Source of the DNA: Halanaerobiales bacterium
Lineage (GTDB): Bacteria > Bacillota_F > Halanaerobiia > DY22613
NCBI GenBank assembly: GCA_023128035.1
Contig: JAGMES010000040.1
Span: 1-32,484 of the forward strand
Direction: 5' to 3'
DNA length: 32,484 nt
Shown: one piece after another, positions 6,678 through 15,336 of the stretch
Numbering within the stretch: the stretch's first letter is position 1
Layout of the letters: every line of letters starts with the position of its first letter
Notes under the pieces: generated by a model
What the model was told of the DNA's origin: nothing
What the model saw: only the letters and a program-made list of their open reading frames with translations
Database searches by the model: none
Made by a program: the position numbers and the translations under genes

Positions 6678-7574
6678 TCAATATTCTCCGCGTTCACACA
6701 CTAAATTAATACTCATTACTTTATCATCATAACTTACATCCAAATCTTCTATATTTATATATGTTTCTCTTGTGCCAAATGTCCCTATATATTCAAACTT
6801 TACAGATAATATCTTTCCGTATTCTTGTGTAGGATATAAGTCAGTTGCAGGATATAAATCAGTTGCAGGATATAAAACATCATCCTCTATATAGTAATTG
6901 TCAAATCCAGTTACTGCAACTTTACCAGCACTTACATAAGCAAAACTTAATTCATCTAAATCATAAATTCTATATCCACTTGTCGCAACTCCATTTAAAG
7001 CTCCACACATTGTTATTTTATTTAATACACCATTAGTTTTTCCAGGCAAATATGAAGCGTCCTCGCTGTTCATAACCGTCTCATTCGTGCTTATATCATC
7101 ATATCTTACAAAACCGTAACCAACATCACTTACTTTCTTAATACTTGCTACACTTAAATCCATAAATGCTAGCAAATAGTCTGATATTGTATCTAATCTT
7201 CCAAACCCTAATCCTCTAAATGTATCTCCGACTGATAATGTATTAGTAATTAAATATTCAGTTGTTAAGGTTTTCCCTGTATTCCCTGTTACTTCTTCTA
7301 TTTCTGCATCAGTTAACGCTAACGAAGAATCATCATAAAGCATATCGGTATCACTATCAGTAATTGTTTGTACTACTTTTGATAAATAAGCGTATGGCAA
7401 TATAATTGAATCTCCGTTATCCGAAGAAAATTTTGCGAATAACACATCTCCAATACTAGCAGGCAATATCGAATATATAACATAATCTAAATAATTATCT
7501 AGTAACCTATTTTTTAACGTTATAACTCTATCGCCATCCTTTAATAGAATCATTTTATTTTTAACTTTAAACAA
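6678..7574 (-). CDS. Tail / baseplate protein (298 aa)
   Basis: It starts with TTG at 7574 after GGGGAGGTGGTAAACC, overlapping the preceding tail gene by 8 bases. The N-terminus (MFKVKNKMILLKDGDRVITL) and the rest are beta-strand rich. Between about residues 236 and 250 there is a tandem LYPATD hexapeptide repeat encoded by an 18-base DNA repeat. The position right after the tail hub suggests a baseplate or tail-tip component. No specific family recognised. Confidence 0.68.
   Translation of the reverse strand: MFKVKNKMILLKDGDRVITLKNRLLDNYLDYVIYSILPASIGDVLFAKFSSDNGDSIILPYAYLSKVVQTITDSDTDMLYDDSSLALTDAEIEEVTGNTGKTLTTEYLITNTLSVGDTFRGLGFGRLDTISDYLLAFMDLSVASIKKVSDVGYGFVRYDDISTNETVMNSEDASYLPGKTNGVLNKITMCGALNGVATSGYRIYDLDELSFAYVSAGKVAVTGFDNYYIEDDVLYPATDLYPATDLYPTQEYGKILSVKFEYIGTFGTRETYINIEDLDVSYDDKVMSINLVCERGEY
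6831..6866 (-). repeat. 18-bp in-frame tandem repeat
   Basis: Two copies of an 18-base unit (aggatataagtcagttgc and the same with one G-to-A change) lie head to tail at 6831-6848 and 6849-6866, with a partial third copy following. In the protein they encode LYPATD twice and then LYP. Tandem in-frame units like this can expand or contract by slippage. Confidence 0.85.
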
Positions 7575-9144
7575 GGTTTACCACCTCCCCGTTGACAATA
7601 ACTTGATGTCCCATAACAGTTTTCTCATCTTGATTATAAAATATAATTGCCTTCCTAGTCAAATCATCTTCTATTTGTTGTTCTGTTGGTTTTCTAAAAA
7701 TATCGAGATAACTTTCGTTAGGATTTGAACTCCTAGTCTTGATAAGTAAGTTACCTATATTTTGATCGATACTATATTTAATATCTGTGATAATAAAATT
7801 ATTTTTCTCTATAAATAATGCTGACAAATCTATATTTACTTTTTTAGTTAGCAATAACGCGTCTTTTAAAGTTGTAAAGCTCGAATCATTTACATCTCCT
7901 TGAAATTCTAAAGTAACACGGTTAGTTTGTTTATTATTTTGTTGGAATATTCCTTTTGCATATTCTGTCAATTCATCTAGTGTAAAATATTTACGGTAGA
8001 CATCAATTATTCTTTCAATAATTCCTGATGTATTAATTTCATCTTTGCTATTACTTATTTCATTTGAATCTATATAACTTATATTGTATGGAATTATAGC
8101 TGTATCTGTAAATACAGGAAAAATTGCGTCAGTTGTTTCACTTGCTACATTCCATTTGAATCCTGTTATCAATTTAGTATTAGAAGGATCACGTTGTAAT
8201 AATATTTTTTTAGCACCGTTAGCGTCATCTTCTCCTAAATAACCAATTTCACTATCAAACGTTAATGTTTGATTTAAAAAGTCTATTGTTATTTTATATG
8301 TATCAGTTCCAGTTTTTAAATATAAAGCATAAGCAATACCTGGAACTAAATCATCAAACGGAGTGTCTATTCTATAACATACATTTTCACTAATACTGAA
8401 CGGATACTTGAAATTATATATTTCTCCGTTTCCCAATGCTGTTGAAGCTGGGATTAAAGTAAGTCCGCCTATCAATTCTACATTCTTCATATTTAATCTA
8501 TTACCATAATCAACCGCTTCTATTTCAGGTTGTATTGATTTTATATAACTATTTGATGTAGTAGAGTTAACAGTTAAAACTGCATCTTCATCTATTATGT
8601 CATCAATATATCTTAAATATATTCCTTTATTCTCGTCAACATACCATACAAAATTAAATGAAGCTGATAATAAATTTAATATTTTTTCAATACTTTCGTT
8701 AACAAATATATCACTAAAATTTTTATCAGTTGGCAACGTATTTTCTTCAATAGTAAATCCATCATCATTAACAATGCTATCTAATATATCTTCAACTGCA
8801 TCGTGAATATTATCGTTGTCAATTTGTATTTCTATACTTCTTTTTGATAAATAAGTTTGTGGGCTTAATATTTCTATCTCCAATAAAACCTTTCCATTTA
8901 ATACTGTCCCATCAAACTTTGGCAATTTAGGTTTATTTGCATAACCTGTATATAGAACTGCGTCAGGGACTTCATCAGTGTCTACAATTTGAATTTCTTG
9001 ATATTTTATAGGCAAATCAGCGATTGCTTCTCCTGTGAAGTCTATCTTTATATTTGTAAATGTTGTTTCGCGAGAAGATACATTTAATGTTGGTCTATTC
9101 TCTAATTTGTAATCTGTACTGTTGAATCTAGCATATAATTCCAT
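7567..9144 (-). CDS. Tail hub / distal tail protein (525 aa)
   Basis: This gene directly follows the tape measure gene, the position of the distal tail or baseplate hub (Dit/Tal) proteins. It has a GGGGGAGGTAATATTTA ribosome-binding site. The N-terminal 110 residues form strands beginning MELYARFNSTDYKLENRPT. The middle (SASFNFVWYVDENKGIYLRY, then NRLNMKNVELIGG) resembles the gp27-like hub domain of siphovirus Tal proteins. There is no obvious C-terminal peptidase. There is only one large gene here rather than separate Dit and Tal genes, so it may combine both roles. Assignment rests on position and partial pattern. Confidence 0.72.
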   Translation of the reverse strand: MELYARFNSTDYKLENRPTLNVSSRETTFTNIKIDFTGEAIADLPIKYQEIQIVDTDEVPDAVLYTGYANKPKLPKFDGTVLNGKVLLEIEILSPQTYLSKRSIEIQIDNDNIHDAVEDILDSIVNDDGFTIEENTLPTDKNFSDIFVNESIEKILNLLSASFNFVWYVDENKGIYLRYIDDIIDEDAVLTVNSTTSNSYIKSIQPEIEAVDYGNRLNMKNVELIGGLTLIPASTALGNGEIYNFKYPFSISENVCYRIDTPFDDLVPGIAYALYLKTGTDTYKITIDFLNQTLTFDSEIGYLGEDDANGAKKILLQRDPSNTKLITGFKWNVASETTDAIFPVFTDTAIIPYNISYIDSNEISNSKDEINTSGIIERIIDVYRKYFTLDELTEYAKGIFQQNNKQTNRVTLEFQGDVNDSSFTTLKDALLLTKKVNIDLSALFIEKNNFIITDIKYSIDQNIGNLLIKTRSSNPNESYLDIFRKPTEQQIEDDLTRKAIIFYNQDEKTVMGHQVIVNGEVVNLV

Positions 9145-10895
9145 TAAATATTACCTCCCCCAAGTTTTACCTTTTTAGTTATTTCAGGCAATATTATGTT
9201 CCCAATCACAGTTCCATCTAAATCTAATACTGGCGATTTAGTTTGTGGAATTGTTATGTTAACAATTTTTTCACTTCCGTCTTTGAAACTAGCATTTTTT
9301 ACAAATTGAGAAGTATCAAATCCTCCGCCCATTACATTAGCAGGAACTACCGCCTCTCCTTTATGCAACATAGCCATTCCTTCATCATTAACAATATTTG
9401 TTCCAACTTTTAACGTTGGTATTTTAGGAATCGGCAACGGGTTAGCGCTCCATAAGTTCTTAAAAGGCGATATACCTAAAAAGCTTATTTTTCTTATTCT
9501 ATTCAATATTCCATTTATAAATTTAAATGGTTTACTTATTATCCAATTAATACCTTTTATCAAAGCATTAATTATACCTTTAAATATTTTCCCTATTCCG
9601 CCAACTATACCGACAAATATTTTACCGCCAGTTTTAAAAGCATTTATTATTCCGTTCCATACATTCTTAAAAAAAGCAGCTATACTTTTCCACACTTTAA
9701 TAAATACATTTTTAATAAAATTTAATCCTGCTACTATTCCATTTACATAAGCCTTAAATAAATCAACCCATGCCTTTACAGCCTTTTTAATTATATCTGC
9801 TATAAAATTAAACACTTTTTTAAATTGTTCCCATATCCATTTTAGCGCTTCCCAAATTTGTTTTCTAAATATAATTATTATTGCTATTACAGCTATGATC
9901 GCTGCCACTATCGGATTGGCTACTATTAAGGCAAATAATACCTTTAGCAATGGTAATAAGAAGGTTACTGCTTTACTTATAATTGAAAACATTTGAAACA
10001 GTTTGCCAAACACTAATATCAAAGGACCGATTACTGCTGCCAACCCAGCTATAATTAATATCGTTTTTTTAGTTTTAGAACTCATCTTTGTAAGCCTTTT
10101 TAGGATTTTATTGATCCATTTAACTAATTTTAACGCTACTGGCAATAATTTTTTCCCTATTTCAACACCTAATTCTTTAACTTGCTCTGTTAACATACGG
10201 CTTTGATTTGCCATGCCACCGCCAGTTCTCTCAAAATCTCCTTGTGCTTTGGTAGTAGCATTCATTACAAAAGCATATCTTAATTGCACTTTTTCCGCTT
10301 GCGTCATATCTTTTATATTTTTTTCTATTCCCTCGCTCATAGCGAAAGCTTCTAAATTTGCTTGCGTCATTACTATACCAAGGTTTTTAAGACTTTCTGT
10401 TTCGCCCGTATATACACTTTTTAAAGCAGTAGCTGCGATATCCTGTCTAACGTTTTTAAACGAAGCCAAATCAGCCGACAATTTAGTAAGATCCGTTGAC
10501 ATCCCCGCAGCTTCTTCGGACGTTTGACCCATACCTGTACCCATATCGCCAAATAATGCAGCCGTATCTAATGCAGATTGTTGAGCTAACCCCATACTTT
10601 TAATTGATGTTTTAGCCCATTCTTTAACTTCTTTGGCGTTATCTCCAAACGATACATCAATTTTATTTAAAGTTTCTTCCATATCGCTGGCTAACTTAAC
10701 TGAAGCCACACCAAGACCTAAAATAGGCAGCGTCATAGTTTTGGTTAGGTTGCCACCAATTTTAGACATTTTACTTCCTAAATTATTAAATTTTGTTTGT
10801 AAATTAGTAACTGATTTGCTGGCTACCGCCATTTGTTTTTCTATATTTACTCCTGTTGTTTTAAGCTCTAATACTACTGTTCTTTTTGTAGCCAT
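9144..10895 (-). CDS. Tail tape measure protein (583 aa)
   Basis: The N-terminus (KTTGVNIEKQMAVASKSV) and the region TLPILGLGVASVKLASDMEE, followed by ALDTAALFGDMGTGMGQTSEE, are the hallmark of phage tape measure proteins. A hydrophobic core lies at about 277-345 (AIVANPIVAAIIAV-type segments), followed by Lys/Ile/Trp-rich helices and a C-terminal VGTNIVNDEGMAMLHKGEAV motif. The length of this protein sets tail length; at 583 residues it predicts a rather short tail (roughly 90 nm at 1.5 A per residue). It overlaps the hub gene by one base. The ribosome-binding site can be hidden in a hairpin (10900-10932). Confidence 0.9.
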   Translation of the reverse strand: MATKRTVVLELKTTGVNIEKQMAVASKSVTNLQTKFNNLGSKMSKIGGNLTKTMTLPILGLGVASVKLASDMEETLNKIDVSFGDNAKEVKEWAKTSIKSMGLAQQSALDTAALFGDMGTGMGQTSEEAAGMSTDLTKLSADLASFKNVRQDIAATALKSVYTGETESLKNLGIVMTQANLEAFAMSEGIEKNIKDMTQAEKVQLRYAFVMNATTKAQGDFERTGGGMANQSRMLTEQVKELGVEIGKKLLPVALKLVKWINKILKRLTKMSSKTKKTILIIAGLAAVIGPLILVFGKLFQMFSIISKAVTFLLPLLKVLFALIVANPIVAAIIAVIAIIIIFRKQIWEALKWIWEQFKKVFNFIADIIKKAVKAWVDLFKAYVNGIVAGLNFIKNVFIKVWKSIAAFFKNVWNGIINAFKTGGKIFVGIVGGIGKIFKGIINALIKGINWIISKPFKFINGILNRIRKISFLGISPFKNLWSANPLPIPKIPTLKVGTNIVNDEGMAMLHKGEAVVPANVMGGGFDTSQFVKNASFKDGSEKIVNITIPQTKSPVLDLDGTVIGNIILPEITKKVKLGGGNI

Positions 10896-10899
10896 TTAA

Positions 10900-10932
10900 A
10901 AAACACCTCCTCTGTTTAATAAGAGATGTTTT
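10900..10932 (-). promoter_or_regulatory. Hairpin covering the tape measure ribosome-binding site
   Basis: On the minus strand AAAACATCTC (10932-10923) can pair with GAGGTGTTTT (10909-10900) with one G-U pair and a 13-base loop. The right arm contains the GAGGTG ribosome-binding site of the tape measure gene. Two more T bases follow, so a weak terminator is an alternative. Reducing tape measure synthesis relative to tail tube protein would make sense; this is inference. Confidence 0.4.
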
Positions 10933-10939
10933 CATTCTT

Positions 10940-11551
10940 TCATTCATCCTTTTTCTCTTTTTTTGCAGTTTTTTTAAGAAATCCTGCCAAACTATCAATT
11001 TGTCCGTTTAAATCTGTTCCCGCAGAATTTAATTCTGCCATTCTTTTTAACCTTGATTTATTACCCTCTGTTGTTAAATCTTTTGCTGGCGTTTGCAATA
11101 ACTTTACAGCCCTACCAAAAGGACTTGCCTCAGATAAGTTCTCAAATAATATTAAAAACTCTTTCCAAGTCATTTTACCTTTTTTCTCTATTAGACTAAT
11201 ATTGTAATCATAATAGAATGATGCAAATATTAATTCGCTATCTATATCTATGTCTGCATATTTCTTTGCTGATGTTTTGCCACCCTCAATAAATAATACA
11301 TTTGTTATTATATGATTCATTAACATCGTATAATCATTTATTTTCCAATTTTTTGTAAGTTCTTTTATCGTTTTGTGATCACGTTCATAAAACATAACCT
11401 TCAAAAATACTTCTACTTTGTTTTTCAACTCCTCGTCTTTAATTGCTCTAAATAAGACAAACACGTTGTCATAAGCAGTGTTTAGCTTAAACTTGCTGCT
11501 TTTTATTAAAATATAATCATGAACATCATTTGTATAATGCCATCTCTTCAT
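10940..11551 (-). CDS. Gp15-family tail assembly chaperone
   Basis: The pattern YILIKSSKFKLNTAYDNVF, LKDEEL-type helix, then IDSELIFASFYYDYNISLIE and MTWKEFLILFENLSEAS matches the bacteriophage Gp15 family, which sits between the tail tube and tape measure genes and acts as a tail assembly chaperone. I chose the ATG at 11551, which follows the upstream stop as TAA-T-ATG and gives 203 residues. The same frame is open for 21 more codons upstream, inside the previous gene, which would allow a fusion product by frameshift. C-terminal residues are basic. Confidence 0.75.
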   Translation of the reverse strand: MKRWHYTNDVHDYILIKSSKFKLNTAYDNVFVLFRAIKDEELKNKVEVFLKVMFYERDHKTIKELTKNWKINDYTMLMNHIITNVLFIEGGKTSAKKYADIDIDSELIFASFYYDYNISLIEKKGKMTWKEFLILFENLSEASPFGRAVKLLQTPAKDLTTEGNKSRLKRMAELNSAGTDLNGQIDSLAGFLKKTAKKEKKDE

Positions 11552-11552
11552 A

Positions 11553-11867
11553 TTATTCAACTCTAAACTTTTCAGTATAATCTTTTTTATTAAAATCATC
11601 AGATACATTTTCAATATATTTTGTTGCTATTTCCATAACTTTATAAAAATCTTCAATACTTAACTCCGAAACTAATTCATAGTCTTCTTTAAATAATAAT
11701 TTTGCCATCTCCAAGAAAGCTTCTACATTTTCATTATCCTCTTCCAAAGATTTAGCTTTTTTAGCAACTTCTAATATACTACCACTATTTAAGTATACAT
11801 ATATTTGTTTTCCATCTATCTTAACTTCTTCTAATTTTGTTCCTTTTTTCGTTTTTAATTCCATCAT
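11553..11867 (-). CDS. Tail assembly chaperone, gpG-like (104 aa)
   Basis: The gene lies between the major tail protein and the Gp15-like protein, the usual place of the first tail assembly chaperone. The protein is acidic with a short N-terminal beta region (LEEVKIDGKQIYVYLNSGS) and then helices (AKSLEEDNENVEAFLEMAK). Start is the first of two adjacent ATGs after AAAAGGAGAGATAGA. Near its end, AAT AAA AAA GAT (A-run at 11583-11588) would allow a +1 slip into the Gp15 frame. Function is inferred from synteny. Confidence 0.72.
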   Translation of the reverse strand: MMELKTKKGTKLEEVKIDGKQIYVYLNSGSILEVAKKAKSLEEDNENVEAFLEMAKLLFKEDYELVSELSIEDFYKVMEIATKYIENVSDDFNKKDYTEKFRVE

Positions 11868-11898
11868 TCTATCTCTCCTTTTTTAAAATTGTTATAAA

Positions 11899-11916
11899 GG
11901 GAGAGTTTATCCTCCC
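11899..11916 (-). promoter_or_regulatory. Short hairpin after the major tail gene
   Basis: On the minus strand GGGAG (11916-11912) pairs with CTCCC (11903-11899), extended by one U-G pair, with a short loop and TTTATAAC after it. It lies in the 55-base gap between the major tail gene and the chaperone gene. It may protect the tail mRNA 3' end or partly terminate transcription so that the tail tube protein is made in excess. Too weak to call a terminator with certainty. Confidence 0.4.
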
Positions 11917-11922
11917 GTTATA

Positions 11923-12354
11923 TTATGCGCTTGCTGTAAATGTCCAAGCGCCGTCACTATGAAAAGTACACTCAAAAATTTCTAATTCTTCTGCTGCTCC
12001 TCCTGATACCGCTGTTACATCTACGCTACAAGGTATTGAATAAACATCTCCCGTTATATAATTAGTCAATGTAAGAGTAGATTTTACATCCGCTCCCCAG
12101 CTTCCAACTAAACCAGCAAGATAATCTTGACCTGTATCGCCGTCGATTCTTTTACCTGACACTCCTACTGTTAATCTACCAGCAACTATATCAGAATATC
12201 CAAATCCACCATCAGCTATAAAGTAACCTGATTGATTTTCGTTTTCAACAGCAAAATCTAAACTTTCTAAACCTTTAACTTCAGCCAATGTTGGTGTTGA
12301 TAACGGAGTAGTATCTATTTCAATTTTCCATTTTAAATTTGCAGTTCTAGCCAT
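11923..12354 (-). CDS. Major tail (tube) protein
   Basis: A 143-residue beta-rich protein starting MARTANLKWKIEIDT, with TLAEVKGLESLDFAVENENQ, a Gly-rich middle and the typical C-terminal strand pattern (AEELEIFECTFHSDGAWTF). Size, composition and place between the tail completion genes and the chaperones match a TP901-1-type major tail protein. Ribosome-binding site GAAAGGAGAAAGATAAC. It forms the tail tube and should be among the most abundant virion proteins. Confidence 0.85.
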   Translation of the reverse strand: MARTANLKWKIEIDTTPLSTPTLAEVKGLESLDFAVENENQSGYFIADGGFGYSDIVAGRLTVGVSGKRIDGDTGQDYLAGLVGSWGADVKSTLTLTNYITGDVYSIPCSVDVTAVSGGAAEELEIFECTFHSDGAWTFTASA

Positions 12355-12375
12355 GTTATCTTTCTCCTTTCATTT

Positions 12376-12774
12376 TTATAATTCTATTAATGCAGCATAT
12401 ACTCCTACATAAACATACTTATTGTTTTCATCAGTACCATCTAATTGTTGCATGGGGGTTTCAAATTCTCCCCTTATTAAATGATATATACCTAATGTTT
12501 CATCAGTTAGATTTTCTATTGCATCTTGAACAGTCTTTGCTAAAGTCCTCGTTTCATTTTCTTTATTTGTTCCTCGTACACGGATCAAGACATTATATTG
12601 TGAATAACCAAAATTATCCCCATAATTATATTGATATTCAGGCGATGGTGCCGTTGATAATACAACTACACTAGATAATGATTCAGGTAACTTACCTATA
12701 AATATAGTAGTCCCAAACACTAAACCAGCATTTGCTACTAAATAGTTTTTCAGTTCATCTATAAAATTTATCAA
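12376..12774 (-). CDS. Tail terminator / tail completion protein
   Basis: A 132-residue protein with the pattern of the phage tail terminator family: N-terminal helix (FIDELKNYLVANAG), strand (TTIFIGKLPE), then YNVLIRVRGTNKENETRTLAKTVQDAIEN (given in part) and a final strand pair ending VYAALIEL. It starts with TTG at 12774 after AAGGGGTGAG. It lies between the gp10-like protein and the major tail protein, the usual place for the protein that caps the tail tube. Confidence 0.78.
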   Translation of the reverse strand: MINFIDELKNYLVANAGLVFGTTIFIGKLPESLSSVVVLSTAPSPEYQYNYGDNFGYSQYNVLIRVRGTNKENETRTLAKTVQDAIENLTDETLGIYHLIRGEFETPMQQLDGTDENNKYVYVGVYAALIEL

Positions 12775-12785
12775 TTTCTCACCCC

Positions 12786-13127
12786 TTAAAACGCATCAAT
12801 AATCGCATCGGCATACATATTGGCCCATTTATCTATATTTTGTTGTATAGCGAAATCAGCCCACATAGCTTTCGCTTTCAGATTGTGTGTCTTTTGAAAT
12901 TTCAAGTGAACGCCAAAATATATAAATTCAACATAGGGATTAGACCATGTTATATTATACCTTTTCCTGTCAACTTTCATTTCTATACGAGTCTTACCTG
13001 TATCTTCAGGCACATTTTCGTCCGACTTTCTAGCCATGTCTTTTAATATATCATCCTTTGCTTTTGGCACGTTTCTATCTAATTTTTCAGAAACTTTTTT
13101 AAAATAAACACTTGCTTTTTCAGCCAT
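12786..13127 (-). CDS. HK97 gp10-like head-tail joining protein
   Basis: 113 residues with the pattern of the HK97 gp10 family: helical N-terminus (AEKASVYFKKVSEKLDRNVP), KSDENVPEDTGKTRIEMKV (short, as in PVDTGxLRxS), a strand YNITWSNPYVEFIYFG and a helical end. The start overlaps the previous stop (TGATG) with GAGGTG upstream. The gene order connector, closure, gp10, terminator, tube is canonical for siphoviruses. Confidence 0.82.
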   Translation of the reverse strand: MAEKASVYFKKVSEKLDRNVPKAKDDILKDMARKSDENVPEDTGKTRIEMKVDRKRYNITWSNPYVEFIYFGVHLKFQKTHNLKAKAMWADFAIQQNIDKWANMYADAIIDAF

Positions 13128-13438
13128 CAGAACACCTCTTTCATAGTTACCTCTATATGTTTGAAGGCAGTTCCTCTCTGTTTATAATAAGTATTTGTTC
13201 CTGTTATGACATACTCTTGGTTCTTCATTGTTATTTTGTCTCCTACCTTAAAAGATAAATCTTCTAAAGATAAAAACCACGCATCTGATTTGGTAGTATC
13301 ATCGGTTCCTCTGTTTAACATCAATGACTTTTCTATATAAACATTCTCAACAGTAACAGAGGCAGCAAAACCATTACCATAACCAGTATTAGTCTTGCTA
13401 TTCCATGTTATTGTCTGTTTTGTATAGTTTTTTAACAT
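13127..13438 (-). CDS. Head closure / head-tail connector protein
   Basis: 103 residues, beta-rich, starting MLKNYTKQTITWNSKTNTGY and including LSFKVGDKITMKNQEYVITG, typical of small head-closure (minor capsid) proteins that seal the portal after packaging. It overlaps the upstream gene by 7 bases and the downstream one by one base, with only a weak ribosome-binding site, so translation is probably coupled. Identification relies mostly on its place in the conserved order. Confidence 0.75.
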   Translation of the reverse strand: MLKNYTKQTITWNSKTNTGYGNGFAASVTVENVYIEKSLMLNRGTDDTTKSDAWFLSLEDLSFKVGDKITMKNQEYVITGTNTYYKQRGTAFKHIEVTMKEVF

Positions 13439-13821
13439 ATTTTTCTCACAATTAGCTTTCCTTCCATTAAATAGCGATTAGCCTTTGGTGAGATTTTTTG
13501 ATATTCTTTGGAACCTGAACCACCATATTGTACGCTTTCGTTTGTTTTACCAATTGTTACACTTTTCCCAGTACCTGCATATTCTTCATCAATACCAGGA
13601 TTATCCTTGTTATATTTGACTTGGTAAGCAGTTGCTAGTTTTAAATCATTAGGAGCGGTATCAGTATCGTAATCGTCTGCTGATATTTTATTCCATGTAT
13701 AACAGTGTGATTTTAATTGTTCAGATGCTTCATTTATTTCTATCACTGTTGCTGTGTTCCCAGCTCCTATTATCGTGGTATATTCAGCTTCAGTTATATA
13801 CTGACTCCTTGTAATCGCCAT
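13432..13821 (-). CDS. Head-tail connector, gp6-like
   Basis: The first gene after the major capsid protein encodes 129 residues starting MAITRSQYITEAEYTTIIG. Its helical pattern (EASEQLKSHCYTWNKI, DLKLATAYQVKYN) matches the phage gp6/connector family that binds the portal ring. I take the ATG at 13821, with GGAG about 9 bases upstream, over the TTG at 13827. The C-terminal KRYLMEGKLIVRK-type ending is usual in this family (here NRYLMEGKLIVRKIC). Confidence 0.75.
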   Translation of the reverse strand: MAITRSQYITEAEYTTIIGAGNTATVIEINEASEQLKSHCYTWNKISADDYDTDTAPNDLKLATAYQVKYNKDNPGIDEEYAGTGKSVTIGKTNESVQYGGSGSKEYQKISPKANRYLMEGKLIVRKIC

Positions 13822-13841
13822 AGACAATCACTCCTTTCCTA

Positions 13842-14714
13842 CTACGCAGATGGAGTAGAACTATATTTAGTTAAAATTCTTGCTTTAGTTGTTACTCTAT
13901 ATGCAGTATTAAATTCAACTTGCGCTAATGACCCTGCGAATCTTTCAGAATCTATAATTCTAAATGCTTCAAAATTATTTAATACCGAAAATGCTCTGTA
14001 ATCACCCATGATAATATCAATAGCTGATAAATCAACAGTATTAAGAGTACCAGTGTAATCATAATATGTAACTGATGTTTCAGCTAAACTGTTAGCTTCA
14101 ATAACTTCTATACCGAACCATGTACCAGTAATACCTTGTCCGATTATTCTTTCATTTGAAGATGGTCTATAATTATCCCCTGCAACTTGCAAAGTTAAAG
14201 TATAAGCACCTGATCTCATTAATGCGAAGTTAGGTTTTGCTTTAGCAAGCTTTAAAGTTTGACGCATTGCTAAATATTTTGTTTCTATGTTTGAAGAACT
14301 TAATGCAGTAGTATCTGCCATGTCAGTAGATTCAACCATTAAACAAGCCATACCTGATAATTGCCAACCTTCTTTAGTTTCTGCTAATGCTTCCTGTAAC
14401 TCACCTTCTGCTTTGTTATATGCAACAGCAGCAGCGGTAACCCCGTAAATCTTTCTAGATTTCTTGAAATTGTTATTAAATACAGCTTGAATAAGAGTAT
14501 CGGCAACAACAACGTCAGAAAAGTCAGACGCGGGAGTTGTAGGTGCAACAAAGCTTCCTCCTCCTAATTTATGGATGAAGATTCCTCCTGCTTGTTCTTC
14601 ATATTTATCTGTATAAGTAACTCCAGGTATTAATACACTATCATAGTACAAATTCGGTTCTATAATCTTTGAATATTTTTCATCTACATATTGCGTGTTA
14701 TAAATTACGCTCAT
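13842..14714 (-). CDS. Major capsid protein
   Basis: 290 residues immediately after the scaffold gene. The sequence has the layout of gut-phage major capsid proteins of the HK97 fold: N-terminal arm (YVDEKYSKIIEPNLYYDSVL), FSDVVVADTLIQAVFNNNFKKSRKI with the E-loop region, an alanine-rich spine helix, and a C-terminal IDIIMGDYRAFSVLNNFEAF followed by a beta-rich end. Synteny with portal, MuF protein, scaffold and connector makes this assignment strong. Start ATG follows AAGGGAATGATTAAATA. No frameshift or internal truncation is seen. Confidence 0.88.
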   Translation of the reverse strand: MSVIYNTQYVDEKYSKIIEPNLYYDSVLIPGVTYTDKYEEQAGGIFIHKLGGGSFVAPTTPASDFSDVVVADTLIQAVFNNNFKKSRKIYGVTAAAVAYNKAEGELQEALAETKEGWQLSGMACLMVESTDMADTTALSSSNIETKYLAMRQTLKLAKAKPNFALMRSGAYTLTLQVAGDNYRPSSNERIIGQGITGTWFGIEVIEANSLAETSVTYYDYTGTLNTVDLSAIDIIMGDYRAFSVLNNFEAFRIIDSERFAGSLAQVEFNTAYRVTTKARILTKYSSTPSA

Positions 14715-14739
14715 TATTTAATCATTCCCTTCTTTTTTT

Positions 14740-15336
14740 TTATCCTTCATAATAAGGATTATGTTCGTACTTTTTGTCAAGATAACTCTTTGAACCTGAT
14801 TTAGGTAACTTTTCTTGACCTTTTTCCTTACCCAATTTTTTATTGTCTTCAGGTTTTAACAATGGTAATTCATCTTCGATTGCTTTTTGAACACGTGATT
14901 TAAGTTCTTTAGAGTCAATTTCTTCATCTTCAAACAAATCTTTTTTATCAATTAACTTTAAGACTGTTTTACTATATTTAGTATCTATTTCTAGTTCTGC
15001 CAATATAGTAGTAGTTTCGTCACGAAGCGCAATGTCATTTATTTTAGTTTGTAAACTAGATATAACAACATCTTTCCCTTCGGATTCTTCTGTTTTCTTT
15101 TGCAAATCGCTCTTTTCAGATTCTCTTATTTTCTTTAATTCTTTCAAAGCCTTTTTAGTATCATTGACATCTTCAACGTCAAGATCCTTTAAAACTGACT
15201 TTTTAGCCTCACTTCTAGTTTTGCCCATAAGAGCATCAACTTCGTCTTGAGTAAACGTCTTCGGTTTGTTATTATCAAGATCCTTATCTAATTCTTTCTT
15301 CAAATCTTTTTCTAGATCTTTTTGTAATTCAGCCAT
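14740..15336 (-). CDS. Capsid scaffold protein (DUF4355-like)
   Basis: 198 residues, extremely charged and helical, with an acidic/lysine-rich N-terminus (AELQKDLEKDLKKELDKDL), the FTQDEVDALMGKTRSEAKK motif common to phage scaffolds of this type, a long coiled coil and a Lys/Gly-rich tail. Scaffold proteins guide capsid shell assembly and then leave. It directly precedes the capsid gene. Ribosome-binding site AAGAAGGAGAAAAAA. Confidence 0.87.
   Translation of the reverse strand: MAELQKDLEKDLKKELDKDLDNNKPKTFTQDEVDALMGKTRSEAKKSVLKDLDVEDVNDTKKALKELKKIRESEKSDLQKKTEESEGKDVVISSLQTKINDIALRDETTTILAELEIDTKYSKTVLKLIDKKDLFEDEEIDSKELKSRVQKAIEDELPLLKPEDNKKLGKEKGQEKLPKSGSKSYLDKKYEHNPYYEG

Noticed and set aside
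8811..8816. TTGACA-like hexamers inside structural genes (also near 6896, 17160, 19168, 24990)
   Set aside because: No good -10 element at proper spacing and they lie within coding sequence; AT-rich DNA yields such hexamers by chance.
10213..10527. Plus-strand frames opposite the tape measure gene
   Set aside because: Shadows of the tape measure reading frame; composition is typical of reverse-complement coding sequence and no ribosome-binding site precedes them.
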